Below are positions 1-10,647 of a stretch of 64,000 bases of DNA, one piece after another. The position numbers and the translations under genes were made by a program. The DNA comes from Thauera sp. 2A1 (GTDB lineage Bacteria > Pseudomonadota > Gammaproteobacteria > Burkholderiales > Rhodocyclaceae), in the NCBI RefSeq assembly GCF_009469595.2, contig NZ_SSXV01000013.1, positions 59,699 through 123,698 on the forward strand. Reading direction: 5' to 3'. Each line of letters starts with the position of its first letter. Position 1 is the stretch's first letter. The notes beneath the pieces are model-generated. The model was not told the DNA's origin. It made no database searches and saw only the letters and a list, made by a program, of their open reading frames with translations.

Positions 1-1943
<1,943 letters not shown>

Positions 1944-1957
1944 CCACACGGACAGGG

Positions 1958-1978
1958 GGGACGCGCGCGTCGCGTCCC
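1958..1978. terminator. Hairpin between convergent genes
   Basis: GGGACGCG and CGCGTCCC form a perfect 8-bp stem around a five-base loop. It lies between the ends of the convergent nirE/cobA and oxidoreductase genes and could terminate both. There is no uridine tract on either strand, so it is a weak call. Confidence 0.4.
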
Positions 1979-1990
1979 TGCCGACCCTCG

Positions 1991-4900
1991 TCAGCGGCTG
2001 GTGGCCTCGGCTGACATTCCCTGTGCGCCTTTCGCACTCGAGCCGCCATCGAGCATCCGCTGCACCGCTTCGCTGACGAAGAAATCGATGCCCAGCTCGT
2101 GTGCCAGCGTGCGTTCGCGCCGCTTCACCTGCCTCAGGTTGGCCAGCTTGACCGGCCCATAGCCACGGATACCTCCGGCCAGCGCGGCGTAGCGCACCAC
2201 CTCGTCGAGCGTATCGGCGGTCAGCCGAGGCAACAGCGCCTCGATCGCGCGCGCATAGTCCACCGGCAGCGCACGTTCCATGCGACGCTCATCGGTTCGT
2301 CCGAAGAAGTCGAGCGCCGAGCCGCGCAGCACCTTGCCGCGCGCGAGCAGTTTCATCAGCAACATCAGGCGCGGCCCGAAGTCGAGCTTGCGCGGCCGGC
2401 CGCTGCCGTCCGGTTTGGCGAGCAGGGGCGGCGCCATGTGGAACTGCAGCGTGTAGTCGCCCTCGAACTGCGACTCCAGCGCACGCCGGAAGCTGCCGTC
2501 GGCAAACAGCCGCGCCACCTCGTACTCGTCCTTGTACGCAAGCAGTTGCGCATACACGCGGGCGACGGTGGTCGCCAGCCGCAAGGGCGCGGAGCCGACG
2601 ACCACGCTGCGCTCGGCAGCCGCGACCTTGTCCACCAGAGCGCGGTAGAACATCGCGTAGGCGGCATCCTGATAGGCCGTCAGGTGTTCGACCCGGTGTG
2701 CAACGAGCGCCGCAAGTTCGGTCTCCGAGCCTGCGCCGCCGTCCGTCACCACCTCCTCCCCCGCCAGCGCGGCGAGCGCCGCCGGATCGCCCGCGGCCAG
2801 CCGGCCGAGGCGGAAGGCATTGCGATTGGCCTTCACCGCCACGCCGTTCAGTTCGATCGCCCGATCCAGCGCGGCGATCGACACCGGCACCAGCCCCAGT
2901 TGCCACGCGTAACCCAGCAGCAGCACGTTTGCCGCCATCGTGTCGCCGAGCAGCTTCAGCGCGAGCGCCTGCGCGTCGCAGGTCCTCAGCCGGTCGGCGC
3001 CGGCGGCGAAGCGCATCTTCGCCAGCAGTGCGCCCGCATGCAGGTCGGCATCGGGCTCGTGCACGAACTTCGCCGTCTGGATCTCGTGGGTGTTGGCGAC
3101 GATCTGCGTGCGCCCGCGACGCACCGTCTGCAGCGCATCGTTGCTGGCGCCGACCACCAGGTCGCAGGCCAGCAGCGCATCGGCCTGCTGGGTGTCGATG
3201 CGCACCTGGTTGAGCAGTTCGGGGTGCAACGCCAGGCGCACGAAGGCGAGAACCTGGCCGCCCTTCTGCGCGAAGCCCATGAAGTCGAGCACCGACGCGC
3301 TCTTGCCTTCGAGATGGGCGGCCATGCTGACCAGCGCACCGAGCGTCACCACGCCGGTGCCGCCGACGCCGGTGACGAGCAGGTCGTAGGGCGCGTCCCA
3401 GGCCGGTGGCGTCGGCGTCGGCAGCGCCGCCACCAGGGCGTCCAGCCGCGCGTCATCGATGCGCGCGCCGGCCGGCTTCCTGAGCTGACCGCCCAGCACC
3501 GACACGAAGCTCGGACAGAAGCCATTCACGCAGGAGTAGTCCTTGTTGCAGGACGACTGGTCGATCATGCGCTTGCGCCCGAGGGGCGTCTCGACCGGCA
3601 CGATGGACAGGCAGTTCGACTGCTTGCCGCAGTCGCCGCAGCCCTCGCACACCGCGGTGTTGATGAAGACGCGCCGCGCCGGATCGGGGTACTCGCCCTT
3701 CTTGCGCCGGCGGCGCTTCTCCGCAGCGCAGGTCTGGTCGTAGATCAGCACGGTGACGCCCGGAACGGCGCGCAGTTCGCGCTGCACCGCGTCGAGCTCG
3801 CTGCGGTGGTGGAAGGTGGTGCCGCGCGGGAAGAAGCCCTCGTGGCCCCGGTACTTTTCCGGGTCGTCGCTGACCACCGCCACCCGGCGCGCGCCCTCGG
3901 CCTCGACCTGGCGGGCGATGCCATCGACGCTCACCTTGCCGTCGATCGGCTGGCCACCGGTCATCGCCACCGCGTCGTTGTACAAGATCTTGTAGGTGAT
4001 GTTCGTCTGCGCCGCCACCGCCTGGCGGATGGCGAGGAAGCCCGAATGGAAATAGGTGCCATCGCCCAGGTTCTGGAACACATGGGGCGTACGGGTGAAT
4101 TTCGAATGCGCGACCCAGTCGACGCCCTCCCCGCCCATCTGGATCAGGCCGCCCGTCTCGCGGCCCGGCATCCACGACGCCATGAAGTGGCAGCCGATGC
4201 CGGCCTGCGCGCGCGAGCCCTCGGGCACGCGGGTGGACGTGTTGTGCGGGCAGCCGGAGCAGAAGAAAGGCACGCGCCGCACGTCGTCGGCCTCGTTCGA
4301 CAGCAACGGCGGCGCGGTGAATTCGGCGACGTGATCGACGATGTGCTGGCGTTGGTCCAGCGCCGGTCGATGGCCTGCCAGCCACTCGGCCACCACCGGC
4401 ATCACCCGCGACGGGCGCAGCTCGCCCAGCGCGGACAGCATCGGCGTGCCGTCCGCGGCAGTCTTGCCGACGACCACCGGCCGCCGTGCCGGATCGGCGT
4501 TATAGAGCAGATCCTTGATCTGGCGCTCGACGACCGGGCCCTTCTCCTCGACCACCAGGATTTCCTTCAGTCCTGCCGCAAAGGCCCGCATGCGGCCCGC
4601 CTCCAGCGGGAAGCTCAAGCCGACCTTGTACCAGCGCACGCCGGCCGCCTCGAGTTCGGCGAGGCTGATCCCGAGCCGCCGAAAGGCCTCGAGCAGGTCC
4701 AGGTGGACCTTGCCGCAGGTGACGATGCCGATGTCCGCGGCCGGCGAACGGCAGATCATGCGATCGACCGAGTTCGCCACGGCGAACGCGCGCGCCGCAT
4801 CGAGTTTGGCCGCCAGGCGCTGCTCGATGCCGAGGCTGGGCAGGTCGGGCCAGCGGTAATGCAGGCCGCCCGCGGGCGGATTGAACTCCACCGGCTGGTC

Positions 4901-5605
4901 GAAGCGCGTCTGCAGCGCATCGAGATCGACGGTGGAGCCGCTTTCCACCGTCTCGGAGATCGCCTTCAGCCCCACCCAGCAGCCGCAGAAGCGAGACAGC
5001 GCCCAGCCATACAGGCCGAACTCGAGCAGCTCGGCGATGTTGGCCGGATTGAGCAGCGGCATGCCCCAGGACTGCAGCGTGAAATCGCTCTGGTGCGGGA
5101 AGGACGAGGACACGCAACCGTGGTCGTCGCCCAGCACCGCCAGCACACCGCCATGGGGCGAGGAGCCATAGAGGTTGCCGTGATGCAACGCGTCGCCGGC
5201 ACGATCCACGCCCGGCCCCTTGCCGTACCAGATCGCGAACACGCCATCGACGGTGCGCTGCGGATCGCCTTCCACCTGCTGCGAACCGAGCACCGCGGTG
5301 CCGCCCAGCTCTTCATTCACCGCCGGCATGAAGCGGATCTGGTTGGCGTCGAGCAGCGCCTGCGCCTTCCACAACTGCTGGTCGTAGCCGCCCAGCGGCG
5401 AGCCGCGGTAGCCGCTGATGAAGCCGGCGGTATTCAGCCCCGCTGCGCGGTCGAGCGCACGCTGCATCAGCGGCAGCCGCACCAGCGCCTGCGTGCCGGT
5501 CAGGAAAACCTGTCCCTGCGTCGCTTCCAGGTTGTCGGCCAGGCGATAGTCGTCGCGGATCGCCGGCAGTGTCGGGGCGAGAACCTCGGCTTGCGTCGTG
5601 CTCAC
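1991..5605 (-). CDS. Fused indolepyruvate:ferredoxin oxidoreductase (alpha-beta-gamma fusion)
   Basis: The enzyme oxidatively decarboxylates aryl-pyruvates, which arise from Phe, Tyr and Trp transamination, to aryl-acetyl-CoA. It uses thiamine diphosphate, CoA and ferredoxin. At 1204 residues it is the long single-chain form. The order is a pyruvate-oxidoreductase alpha-like and TPP-binding region, then an iron-sulfur region with a CEGCGDC motif near residue 653 and a second cysteine group ending in CVNGFC, then a gamma-type domain starting near residue 740. The start codon is GTG at 5605, with AGGAGGAGA a few bases upstream. The gene follows hppD by 94 bp on the same strand, so the two probably share transcription and a role in aromatic amino acid breakdown. 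Confidence 0.9.
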   Translation of the reverse strand: MSTTQAEVLAPTLPAIRDDYRLADNLEATQGQVFLTGTQALVRLPLMQRALDRAAGLNTAGFISGYRGSPLGGYDQQLWKAQALLDANQIRFMPAVNEELGGTAVLGSQQVEGDPQRTVDGVFAIWYGKGPGVDRAGDALHHGNLYGSSPHGGVLAVLGDDHGCVSSSFPHQSDFTLQSWGMPLLNPANIAELLEFGLYGWALSRFCGCWVGLKAISETVESGSTVDLDALQTRFDQPVEFNPPAGGLHYRWPDLPSLGIEQRLAAKLDAARAFAVANSVDRMICRSPAADIGIVTCGKVHLDLLEAFRRLGISLAELEAAGVRWYKVGLSFPLEAGRMRAFAAGLKEILVVEEKGPVVERQIKDLLYNADPARRPVVVGKTAADGTPMLSALGELRPSRVMPVVAEWLAGHRPALDQRQHIVDHVAEFTAPPLLSNEADDVRRVPFFCSGCPHNTSTRVPEGSRAQAGIGCHFMASWMPGRETGGLIQMGGEGVDWVAHSKFTRTPHVFQNLGDGTYFHSGFLAIRQAVAAQTNITYKILYNDAVAMTGGQPIDGKVSVDGIARQVEAEGARRVAVVSDDPEKYRGHEGFFPRGTTFHHRSELDAVQRELRAVPGVTVLIYDQTCAAEKRRRRKKGEYPDPARRVFINTAVCEGCGDCGKQSNCLSIVPVETPLGRKRMIDQSSCNKDYSCVNGFCPSFVSVLGGQLRKPAGARIDDARLDALVAALPTPTPPAWDAPYDLLVTGVGGTGVVTLGALVSMAAHLEGKSASVLDFMGFAQKGGQVLAFVRLALHPELLNQVRIDTQQADALLACDLVVGASNDALQTVRRGRTQIVANTHEIQTAKFVHEPDADLHAGALLAKMRFAAGADRLRTCDAQALALKLLGDTMAANVLLLGYAWQLGLVPVSIAALDRAIELNGVAVKANRNAFRLGRLAAGDPAALAALAGEEVVTDGGAGSETELAALVAHRVEHLTAYQDAAYAMFYRALVDKVAAAERSVVVGSAPLRLATTVARVYAQLLAYKDEYEVARLFADGSFRRALESQFEGDYTLQFHMAPPLLAKPDGSGRPRKLDFGPRLMLLMKLLARGKVLRGSALDFFGRTDERRMERALPVDYARAIEALLPRLTADTLDEVVRYAALAGGIRGYGPVKLANLRQVKRRERTLAHELGIDFFVSEAVQRMLDGGSSAKGAQGMSAEATSR

Positions 5606-5699
5606 GGCAGGTCTCCTCCTGCCCCGCTTCTCGCCGATCGGCGGGCGAGGCTCGACAGGTTTGATCGGTCGCGGGCGGATTAGCTCCCGCAGCAGGCAA

Positions 5700-6812
5700 T
5701 CAAGATGCGTCGCCCTTCAGCACGCCGCGCCGCATCTGGTCGAGTTCCATCGATTCGAACAGCGCCTTGAAGTTGCCTTCGCCGAAGCCCTTGTTGCCCT
5801 TGCGCTGGATGAACTCGAAGAACACCGGCCCGAGCTGGTTCTCGGAGAAGATCTGCAGCAACAGGTCACCCGGCGCGCCATCGACCAGGATGCGACGCTC
5901 GCGCAGCGCCTCCAGCGGCTCGCCGTGGCCGGGGATGCGCGTCTCCAGCAATTCGTAATAGGTGTCGGGCGTGTCGAGCAGCTTCACCCCGTTGGCCCGC
6001 AAGCCATCCACACTGCGATAGATGTCGGCCGTCGACAGCGCGATGTGCTGGATGCCCTCGCCGTGGTAGCGGTCGAGGTATTCCTGGATCTGGCCCTTGG
6101 TGTCGTTGCCTTCCTCGTTGATCGGGATGTGGATCTTGCCGCAAGGCGAGGTCATCGCCTTCGACTTCACCCCGGTGACCTTGCCTTCAATGTCGAAGTA
6201 GCGTGCCTCGCGGAAGTTGAACAGGCGCTGGTAGAACTCGGCCCACTCGTTCATGCGGCCGCGATGGACGTTGTGCGTGAGGTGGTCGATGCCGAGCAGG
6301 CCGAGGCCCGCCGGATTCTCGTCGGTCGTGCCGTCCGCCTCCACGATGGGCACGAAATCCACGTCATAGATGCTGATGTCGCCGATCCCGCCGCACCGCC
6401 CGTCCTTGCCGCGCCAGCGGTCGACGAGGTAGATCAGCGAATCGCCGATGCCCTTGATCGCCGGGATGTTCAGCTCCATCGGCCCGGAGTGCGAGTCGTA
6501 GCCCCAGGCGCCGAGTTCGATCGCGCGCCGGTAGGCCCTGGATGCATCGGCCACGCGGAAGGCCATCGCACACACCGACGGCCCATGCAGGCGTGCGAAG
6601 CGCTGCGCGAAGGAGTCCGGCTCGGCATTGATGATGAAATTGATGCCGCCTTGGCGGAACAGCGTCACGTCCTTGTGACGGTGGCGGGCGATCGCCTTGA
6701 AACCCAGCCGGGTGAACACACCGGCCAGTTCCGCCGGATTGGGCGCCGCGTACTCGATGAACTCGAAGCCGTCGATCCCGGTCGGGTTGTCCCACAGTTC
6801 GTGGCTGCTCAA
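5700..6812 (-). CDS. hppD: 4-hydroxyphenylpyruvate dioxygenase
   Basis: This non-heme Fe(II) enzyme converts 4-hydroxyphenylpyruvate and O2 to homogentisate in tyrosine catabolism. It is 370 residues long and has two vicinal-oxygen-chelate halves. The expected iron ligands are visible: His in GIDHLTHNV, His in IQHIALST, and Glu in the C-terminal FFEFIQRKG motif. The start codon is an unusual TTG at 6812, supported by a perfect AGGAGG six bases upstream. It lies upstream of the indolepyruvate oxidoreductase gene. The pairing gives an oxygen-dependent and an oxygen-independent exit for aryl-pyruvates side by side. Confidence 0.95.
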   Translation of the reverse strand: MSSHELWDNPTGIDGFEFIEYAAPNPAELAGVFTRLGFKAIARHRHKDVTLFRQGGINFIINAEPDSFAQRFARLHGPSVCAMAFRVADASRAYRRAIELGAWGYDSHSGPMELNIPAIKGIGDSLIYLVDRWRGKDGRCGGIGDISIYDVDFVPIVEADGTTDENPAGLGLLGIDHLTHNVHRGRMNEWAEFYQRLFNFREARYFDIEGKVTGVKSKAMTSPCGKIHIPINEEGNDTKGQIQEYLDRYHGEGIQHIALSTADIYRSVDGLRANGVKLLDTPDTYYELLETRIPGHGEPLEALRERRILVDGAPGDLLLQIFSENQLGPVFFEFIQRKGNKGFGEGNFKALFESMELDQMRRGVLKGDAS

Positions 6813-7357
6813 GGTTCACCTCCTGCGTCAGTGTAGGCCGCGAAGACTTACCGTCGGTCCGCGAAGTTACGATCGACCAAGCCGTTCCGAGTCATTTGAC
6901 CACGGCAAGGGCACTTGGTGCATCGCCGGCGGTTCCACCTTCAGAAGGCGACTGGCCGGAATGTCATCCGGCTGTCGCTCCGCCGCGCCGACCGACATTC
7001 GACATGCAAGCGTGACGGTACGCGAAGAATTTCACGCCAATTGGCTCGTCCAATTGAACGACGAACCGATGCCAATGAAGTCATTCCCTCTGCTTCATGT
7101 CATCGATTCCATCAGCGAATAAGCAGATCCTCGGCTCCAGCCACCACAATTTTTGTAACTACTTGATTTATAGCGTTTTATTATTTTTCATGAATTCCGT
7201 CTATACCTCCGATGACTTTATCGATTGGCGAAATTCATTCGTTACAAACTCCTTGCTGCGTTGCAGCATTCAGTCGATATACTGCAACTGTGCATCGAGG
7301 GATCAACGATCTCAGGCCGGATTTAATCCGCCTAGAAATTGAAGACCCGAAAAGACG
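6813..7357. other. Non-coding stretch upstream of hppD, with an AT-rich half
   Basis: I see no convincing gene here. The first 280 bases are GC-rich and must hold the hppD promoter, but no clear -10/-35 pair stands out. Bases 7100-7350 are strikingly AT-rich compared with the rest of the window and resemble transferred DNA or a promoter region for the small ORF that follows. A TATACT at 7278-7283 with TTGCTG at 7253-7258 gives a weak forward promoter with an over-long 19-base spacer. Short ORFs in the stretch lack ribosome binding sites and coding-like composition. Confidence 0.5.
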
Positions 7358-7381
7358 ATGCCTTTTATGGAGAAGATCCAG

Positions 7382-7492
7382 ATGAAACTGAATAGCCAAT
7401 TCAAACTGAACAAGATGATCAACGAGAAGACCATCGTGACCCAGCAACGGGTCGATGGCTTCGTCCTCAAGACCGTAAAGAAGATCAAGTAA
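7382..7492 (+). CDS. Small lysine-rich protein of unknown function (36 aa)
   Basis: I do not recognise this gene. The product starts MKLNSQFKLNKMINEK and ends VLKTVKKIK. It has eight lysines in 36 residues and no acidic cluster or membrane segment. The ATG at 7382 has GGAG nine bases upstream; in-frame ATGs at 7358 and 7367 would add up to eight residues. The base composition is far less GC-rich than the neighbours. It sits 88 bp ahead of the pentapeptide-repeat gene on the same strand. The good ribosome binding site and uninterrupted frame support expression, but such a short ORF may be chance. It could be a leader peptide or a small basic nucleic-acid-binding peptide. Confidence 0.4.
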   Translation: MKLNSQFKLNKMINEKTIVTQQRVDGFVLKTVKKIK

Positions 7493-7580
7493 TACCGCGC
7501 CGAGGTGTCCGGGTTCAGCATGCTTGCGGAACCAGCGTGGGGCTATCTATCCTTGTCCTATACGCAAAGGATCAGCGCCC

Positions 7581-9776
7581 ATGGCGAACCCGGCCCACCT
7601 GGCATTGCTCGACCAAGGCGTCGAGGCGTGGAACGCAGCACGACGGCAGGCCGGCGACCTGCCCGACCTCGAAGGGGCCGACCTGTCCGGGCGCGCACTC
7701 GCGGGCATCGAGCTCTATGCGGCCGACCTGCGCGGGGCCAATCTTTACGGCTGTAACCTCGAGGGTGCCGACCTGAGCGAAAGCTGGCTCGAAGGCGCTG
7801 ACCTGCGCAACGCCCGCCTTGGGCAGGCGCGCCTCGGCGGGGCACAGATGGCGCGCTGCCGCTTCGACGGCACCGTCTTCGTCACGCACGACGGCGAGAT
7901 GGGCGATGCCACCCAGCTCGCGGCGCTGCTGCGCGGTGCCGATTCCTGGCGGCGCTTCGCGCGCGAGAACGCCCCTTTCATGCCCGATCTGCCGCTGGAT
8001 GCCCAGCTCGCCAAGCTCCAGCGCACTCAGCGCGCACTGGCGCAGGACAAGGCAGACACCGGCCTCGACGCCGATGACCCCTTCGACTCGAGAAGATTCG
8101 ACGACACCCATCTGGCGCGATTGCGCGCGGGCGTCGACGACTGGAACGCTTGGCGCAGCGACAACCCTGGCACCGTGCCCCAGCTCGATGGCGCGGATCT
8201 CACCGGCGCTGCGCTCGAGGGCGCCAACCTGTCCGCAGCCTACCTCCGCGGCGCGCGCCTCACGGGTGCAAACCTGCGCGCGGCCGACCTGGGCGGAGCC
8301 AATCTCAGCGAAGCCTGGCTGTGCTGGGCCGACCTGAGCGACATCTCCGCCGTGTGCGCGGGCTTCGTGCGTGCCGACCTGACCGGCGCGGACCTGCGCC
8401 GTGCCAACCTCTACGGCGCGAGTTTTGCGGAGGCCAACCTGACGGGGGCGCAGCTCTACGGGGCAAGCCTGGACGACGCCCATCTCGAGGAAGCCGACTT
8501 CTTCGAAGGCAATGCGTTGCACCTCGCCCGCCTCTACGAAGATGCAGAAGCGTGGAACAAGTGGCGCAGTCGCTGCCCCACCCTCGCGCCCGATCTGCGC
8601 GGTGCCAACCTCATCGGCTATCGCATGCTGAGCGAAGACCTCACCGGTGCGAACCTGGCCCGCGCCCACCTGAGCCGCCTCAATTCGTACCAGGCCCTGC
8701 TTGCCGGTGCCGACCTCACCCTGGCCCGGCTGGTCGATGCCAAGCTCTTTGCCGCCAGGCTCGACGGCACGAACTTTGCGCTCGCGACCCTGGCCCGCGC
8801 CGACCTGAGCATGGCGGGCGCGGCCGGCGCGTCCTTCATCGGCGCGAACCTCGAGCGCGCCGACCTTGGCAGCGCCAGAATTGCGGGCGCCCGGCTTGCC
8901 CGCGTCATGCTGCAGGAGGCGAACCTCAGCAACGCCGATCTGTCCGGAGCCGACCTGAACGGGGCCTGTTTGTCGGGCGTCAGCCTGAGGGGGACCAACC
9001 TGACCGACGCCGACCTCACCGATGCGACGCTCACGTATGCGCAGATGGTCGAGACCGTCGTCGACGGCGCCCGGCTCGCTGGCGCCAACGTCTACGGCGT
9101 GGCGGCCTGGGGTCTGGACCTCTCGAAGGTGCGCGACCAGACCAATCTGCACATCACGCCCGAAGGCCGCGCCGGGCTCACGGTGGACAATCTGGAACTC
9201 GCGCAGTTTGTGTACCTGATGGTGCACAACGAGAAGATTCGCGGAATCATCGACACCATCGGGCGCAAGGCCGTGCTGATCCTTGGCCGCTTCTACGGCG
9301 AGCGCAAGGCGCTGCTCGACGCGCTCAAGGTCAGGCTGCGCGAGTTCGACCTGGTGCCCATCGTGTTCGACTGGGACAAGCCCACCACGCGCGACCTGAC
9401 CGAAACCGTGGCGCTGCTCGCCAGCATGTCGCGCTTCGTCGTCGCCGACGTCACCGACGCCAAGAGCATCCCGCAGGAACTCTCCGAAATCGTCCCCCGC
9501 CTTCCCTCCGTGCCGGTCCAGCCCATCCTGCTGCGGGGCGACCCCGGCTATGCCATGTTCGAGCACTGGACGAGCTACCGCACCATGCTGCCGGTCTATC
9601 AATACGGCGACCAAGCCGACCTGCTCGACAACGTGCAACAGGCCATTCTCGCGCCGGTGGAGGCGTGGGAAGCGAGCGCCACGAAGCAGACGAGCCTTGA
9701 AGCCGAACTGAAGGCGAAAGACGACGAGATCGAGCGCTTGAAGGCGATGTTGCAGATGCAGGGGGGAACTGGCTGA
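7581..9776 (+). CDS. Pentapeptide-repeat protein with C-terminal TIR-like Rossmannoid domain
   Basis: This 731-residue protein has three blocks of pentapeptide repeats (A[DN]L-x-x type), which form a right-handed quadrilateral beta helix. Each block is preceded by a W-N-x-W/A-R module near residues 17, 188 and 324. Residues about 530-650 are different: a helix, then a beta strand KAVLILGRF, then ERKALLDALKVRLREFDLVP, then strands with VFDWDKP and VVADVTD. This alternating alpha/beta pattern resembles TIR-like or nucleoside-deoxyribosyltransferase-like folds. Residues about 703-727 are a short coiled coil. I chose ATG 7581, which has AAGGA nine bases upstream, over a TTG at 7524. The neighbourhood is a toxin/defence segment, so an effector role is possible but unproven. 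No signal peptide is seen. Confidence 0.85.
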   Translation: MANPAHLALLDQGVEAWNAARRQAGDLPDLEGADLSGRALAGIELYAADLRGANLYGCNLEGADLSESWLEGADLRNARLGQARLGGAQMARCRFDGTVFVTHDGEMGDATQLAALLRGADSWRRFARENAPFMPDLPLDAQLAKLQRTQRALAQDKADTGLDADDPFDSRRFDDTHLARLRAGVDDWNAWRSDNPGTVPQLDGADLTGAALEGANLSAAYLRGARLTGANLRAADLGGANLSEAWLCWADLSDISAVCAGFVRADLTGADLRRANLYGASFAEANLTGAQLYGASLDDAHLEEADFFEGNALHLARLYEDAEAWNKWRSRCPTLAPDLRGANLIGYRMLSEDLTGANLARAHLSRLNSYQALLAGADLTLARLVDAKLFAARLDGTNFALATLARADLSMAGAAGASFIGANLERADLGSARIAGARLARVMLQEANLSNADLSGADLNGACLSGVSLRGTNLTDADLTDATLTYAQMVETVVDGARLAGANVYGVAAWGLDLSKVRDQTNLHITPEGRAGLTVDNLELAQFVYLMVHNEKIRGIIDTIGRKAVLILGRFYGERKALLDALKVRLREFDLVPIVFDWDKPTTRDLTETVALLASMSRFVVADVTDAKSIPQELSEIVPRLPSVPVQPILLRGDPGYAMFEHWTSYRTMLPVYQYGDQADLLDNVQQAILAPVEAWEASATKQTSLEAELKAKDDEIERLKAMLQMQGGTG

Positions 9777-9875
9777 GCACAGCAGCTTCGGATTCGCTCG
9801 TCAGCATCGGAAGGACACCTCCCGCGCCCAGCAAAGCCGCGTGCCGGGGATAGAGACAAGTGGCAGGGTCGATAA

Positions 9876-9904
9876 TTGCGCGACTGCTTGCAAACTTCTA
9901 TAGT
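9876..9904 (+). promoter_or_regulatory. Sigma-70 promoter of the FitAB-like toxin-antitoxin pair
   Basis: TTGCGC at 9876-9881 and TATAGT at 9899-9904 are separated by exactly 17 bases. They lie about 34 bases ahead of the antitoxin start. This is one of the best vegetative promoters in the window. Confidence 0.6.
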
Positions 9905-9910
9905 CCAAGC
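9886..9910. promoter_or_regulatory. Inverted repeat overlapping the toxin-antitoxin promoter (candidate FitA operator)
   Basis: GCTTG at 9886-9890 is mirrored by CAAGC at 9906-9910, centred on the -10 element. Ribbon-helix-helix antitoxins repress their own promoters through such repeats. Function is inferred from position. Confidence 0.4.
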
Positions 9911-9937
9911 AATGCAATCATAAAGAGGTCTTGCAAG

Positions 9938-10192
9938 ATGCCATCCGTTACCGTCCGAAATGTCCCCGATGAAGTGCATCGCGCCATCCGCGTGCGGGCC
10001 GCTCAACACGGCCGGAGCATCGAGGCCGAGATGCGCGACATTCTGGAGTCCGCCGTGAAGCCGGAAGGCCGGGTCAAGCTGGGCTCCCTGCTGGCCGAGA
10101 TCGGCCGCAAGGTCAAGCTGACCGATGAGGAGTTCGCCATCTTCGAGAGCGCACGCGACAGAACCCCCGCACGTGCAGCGAGCTTTGAATGA
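9938..10192 (+). CDS. FitA-like ribbon-helix-helix antitoxin
   Basis: The 84-residue product begins with a ribbon-helix-helix (Arc/CopG type) DNA-binding domain. The beta strand SVTVRNVPDEV is followed by two helices, RAIRVRAAQHGRSIEAEMRDILESA. The C-terminal half should bind the toxin. This is the FitA family, which neutralises FitB/VapC PIN RNases and represses its own promoter. AGAGG stands nine bases before ATG 9938. The gene overlaps the toxin gene by four bases (ATGA), which indicates translational coupling. A promoter and an inverted repeat lie directly upstream. Confidence 0.88.
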   Translation: MPSVTVRNVPDEVHRAIRVRAAQHGRSIEAEMRDILESAVKPEGRVKLGSLLAEIGRKVKLTDEEFAIFESARDRTPARAASFE

Positions 10193-10611
10193 TCTTGCTC
10201 GATACGAACGTGGTTTCGGAGCCGCTACGTCATGCGCCCGAGGCCCGCGTCATCGAGTGGATCGACGCGCAACCCCTGGAAACGCTCTACCTGTCCGCAA
10301 TGACCGTGGCTGAGCTGCGCGCCGGCGTAGCGCTGTTGCCGGCGGGTAAGCGGCGGGCGGCGCTGCACGAGAACTTCGAAAAGCGCGTGCTGCCCATGTT
10401 CGTCGGGCGCGTGCTGCCGTTCGACCTGGCTTGCACCAGCGCCTATGCCGAGCTGCTGGCGACCGTGCGCAAGTCGGGCAGCGGCATCGAGACGGCCGAT
10501 GCCTGCATCGCTGCCGTTGCCATCGCCAACGGATTCACCATTGCCACACGCGACACAAGCCCCTTCCAGGCCGCCGGCCTGACCGTTATCAACCCTTGGG
10601 AGCAACAGTAG
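10189..10611 (+). CDS. FitB/VapC-like PIN-domain toxin (RNase)
   Basis: The 140-residue protein is a PIN-domain endoribonuclease. The Mg2+-binding acidic residues are visible: Asp in LLDTNVVSE, Glu in the AELRAG motif, Asp in ETADACIAA, and a further Asp in IATRDTSPF. No catalytic residue is missing, so it is probably an active toxin held in check by the overlapping antitoxin. It ends 36 bp from the convergent metallopeptidase gene of the restriction operon. The pair lies between the pentapeptide gene and that operon, so it may help to stabilise the accessory segment. Confidence 0.88.
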   Translation: MILLDTNVVSEPLRHAPEARVIEWIDAQPLETLYLSAMTVAELRAGVALLPAGKRRAALHENFEKRVLPMFVGRVLPFDLACTSAYAELLATVRKSGSGIETADACIAAVAIANGFTIATRDTSPFQAAGLTVINPWEQQ

Positions 10612-10647
10612 AAGCCGCTTTTTCAGAGGCTCTGCTTTTGCCATCTG

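Noticed and set aside
2099..5683. Very long open frame opposite the indolepyruvate oxidoreductase gene
   Set aside because: It is antisense to a gene with clear family motifs. Its translation is rich in Arg, His and Gln with no domain, as expected for a high-GC shadow frame.
7316..7333. GGATTTAATCC dyad as a terminator or operator
   Set aside because: The stem is very short, no T run follows, and no gene ends nearby.
6915..7342. Short plus-strand frames upstream of the lysine-rich ORF
   Set aside because: They overlap each other, lack ribosome binding sites and show no protein-like composition.
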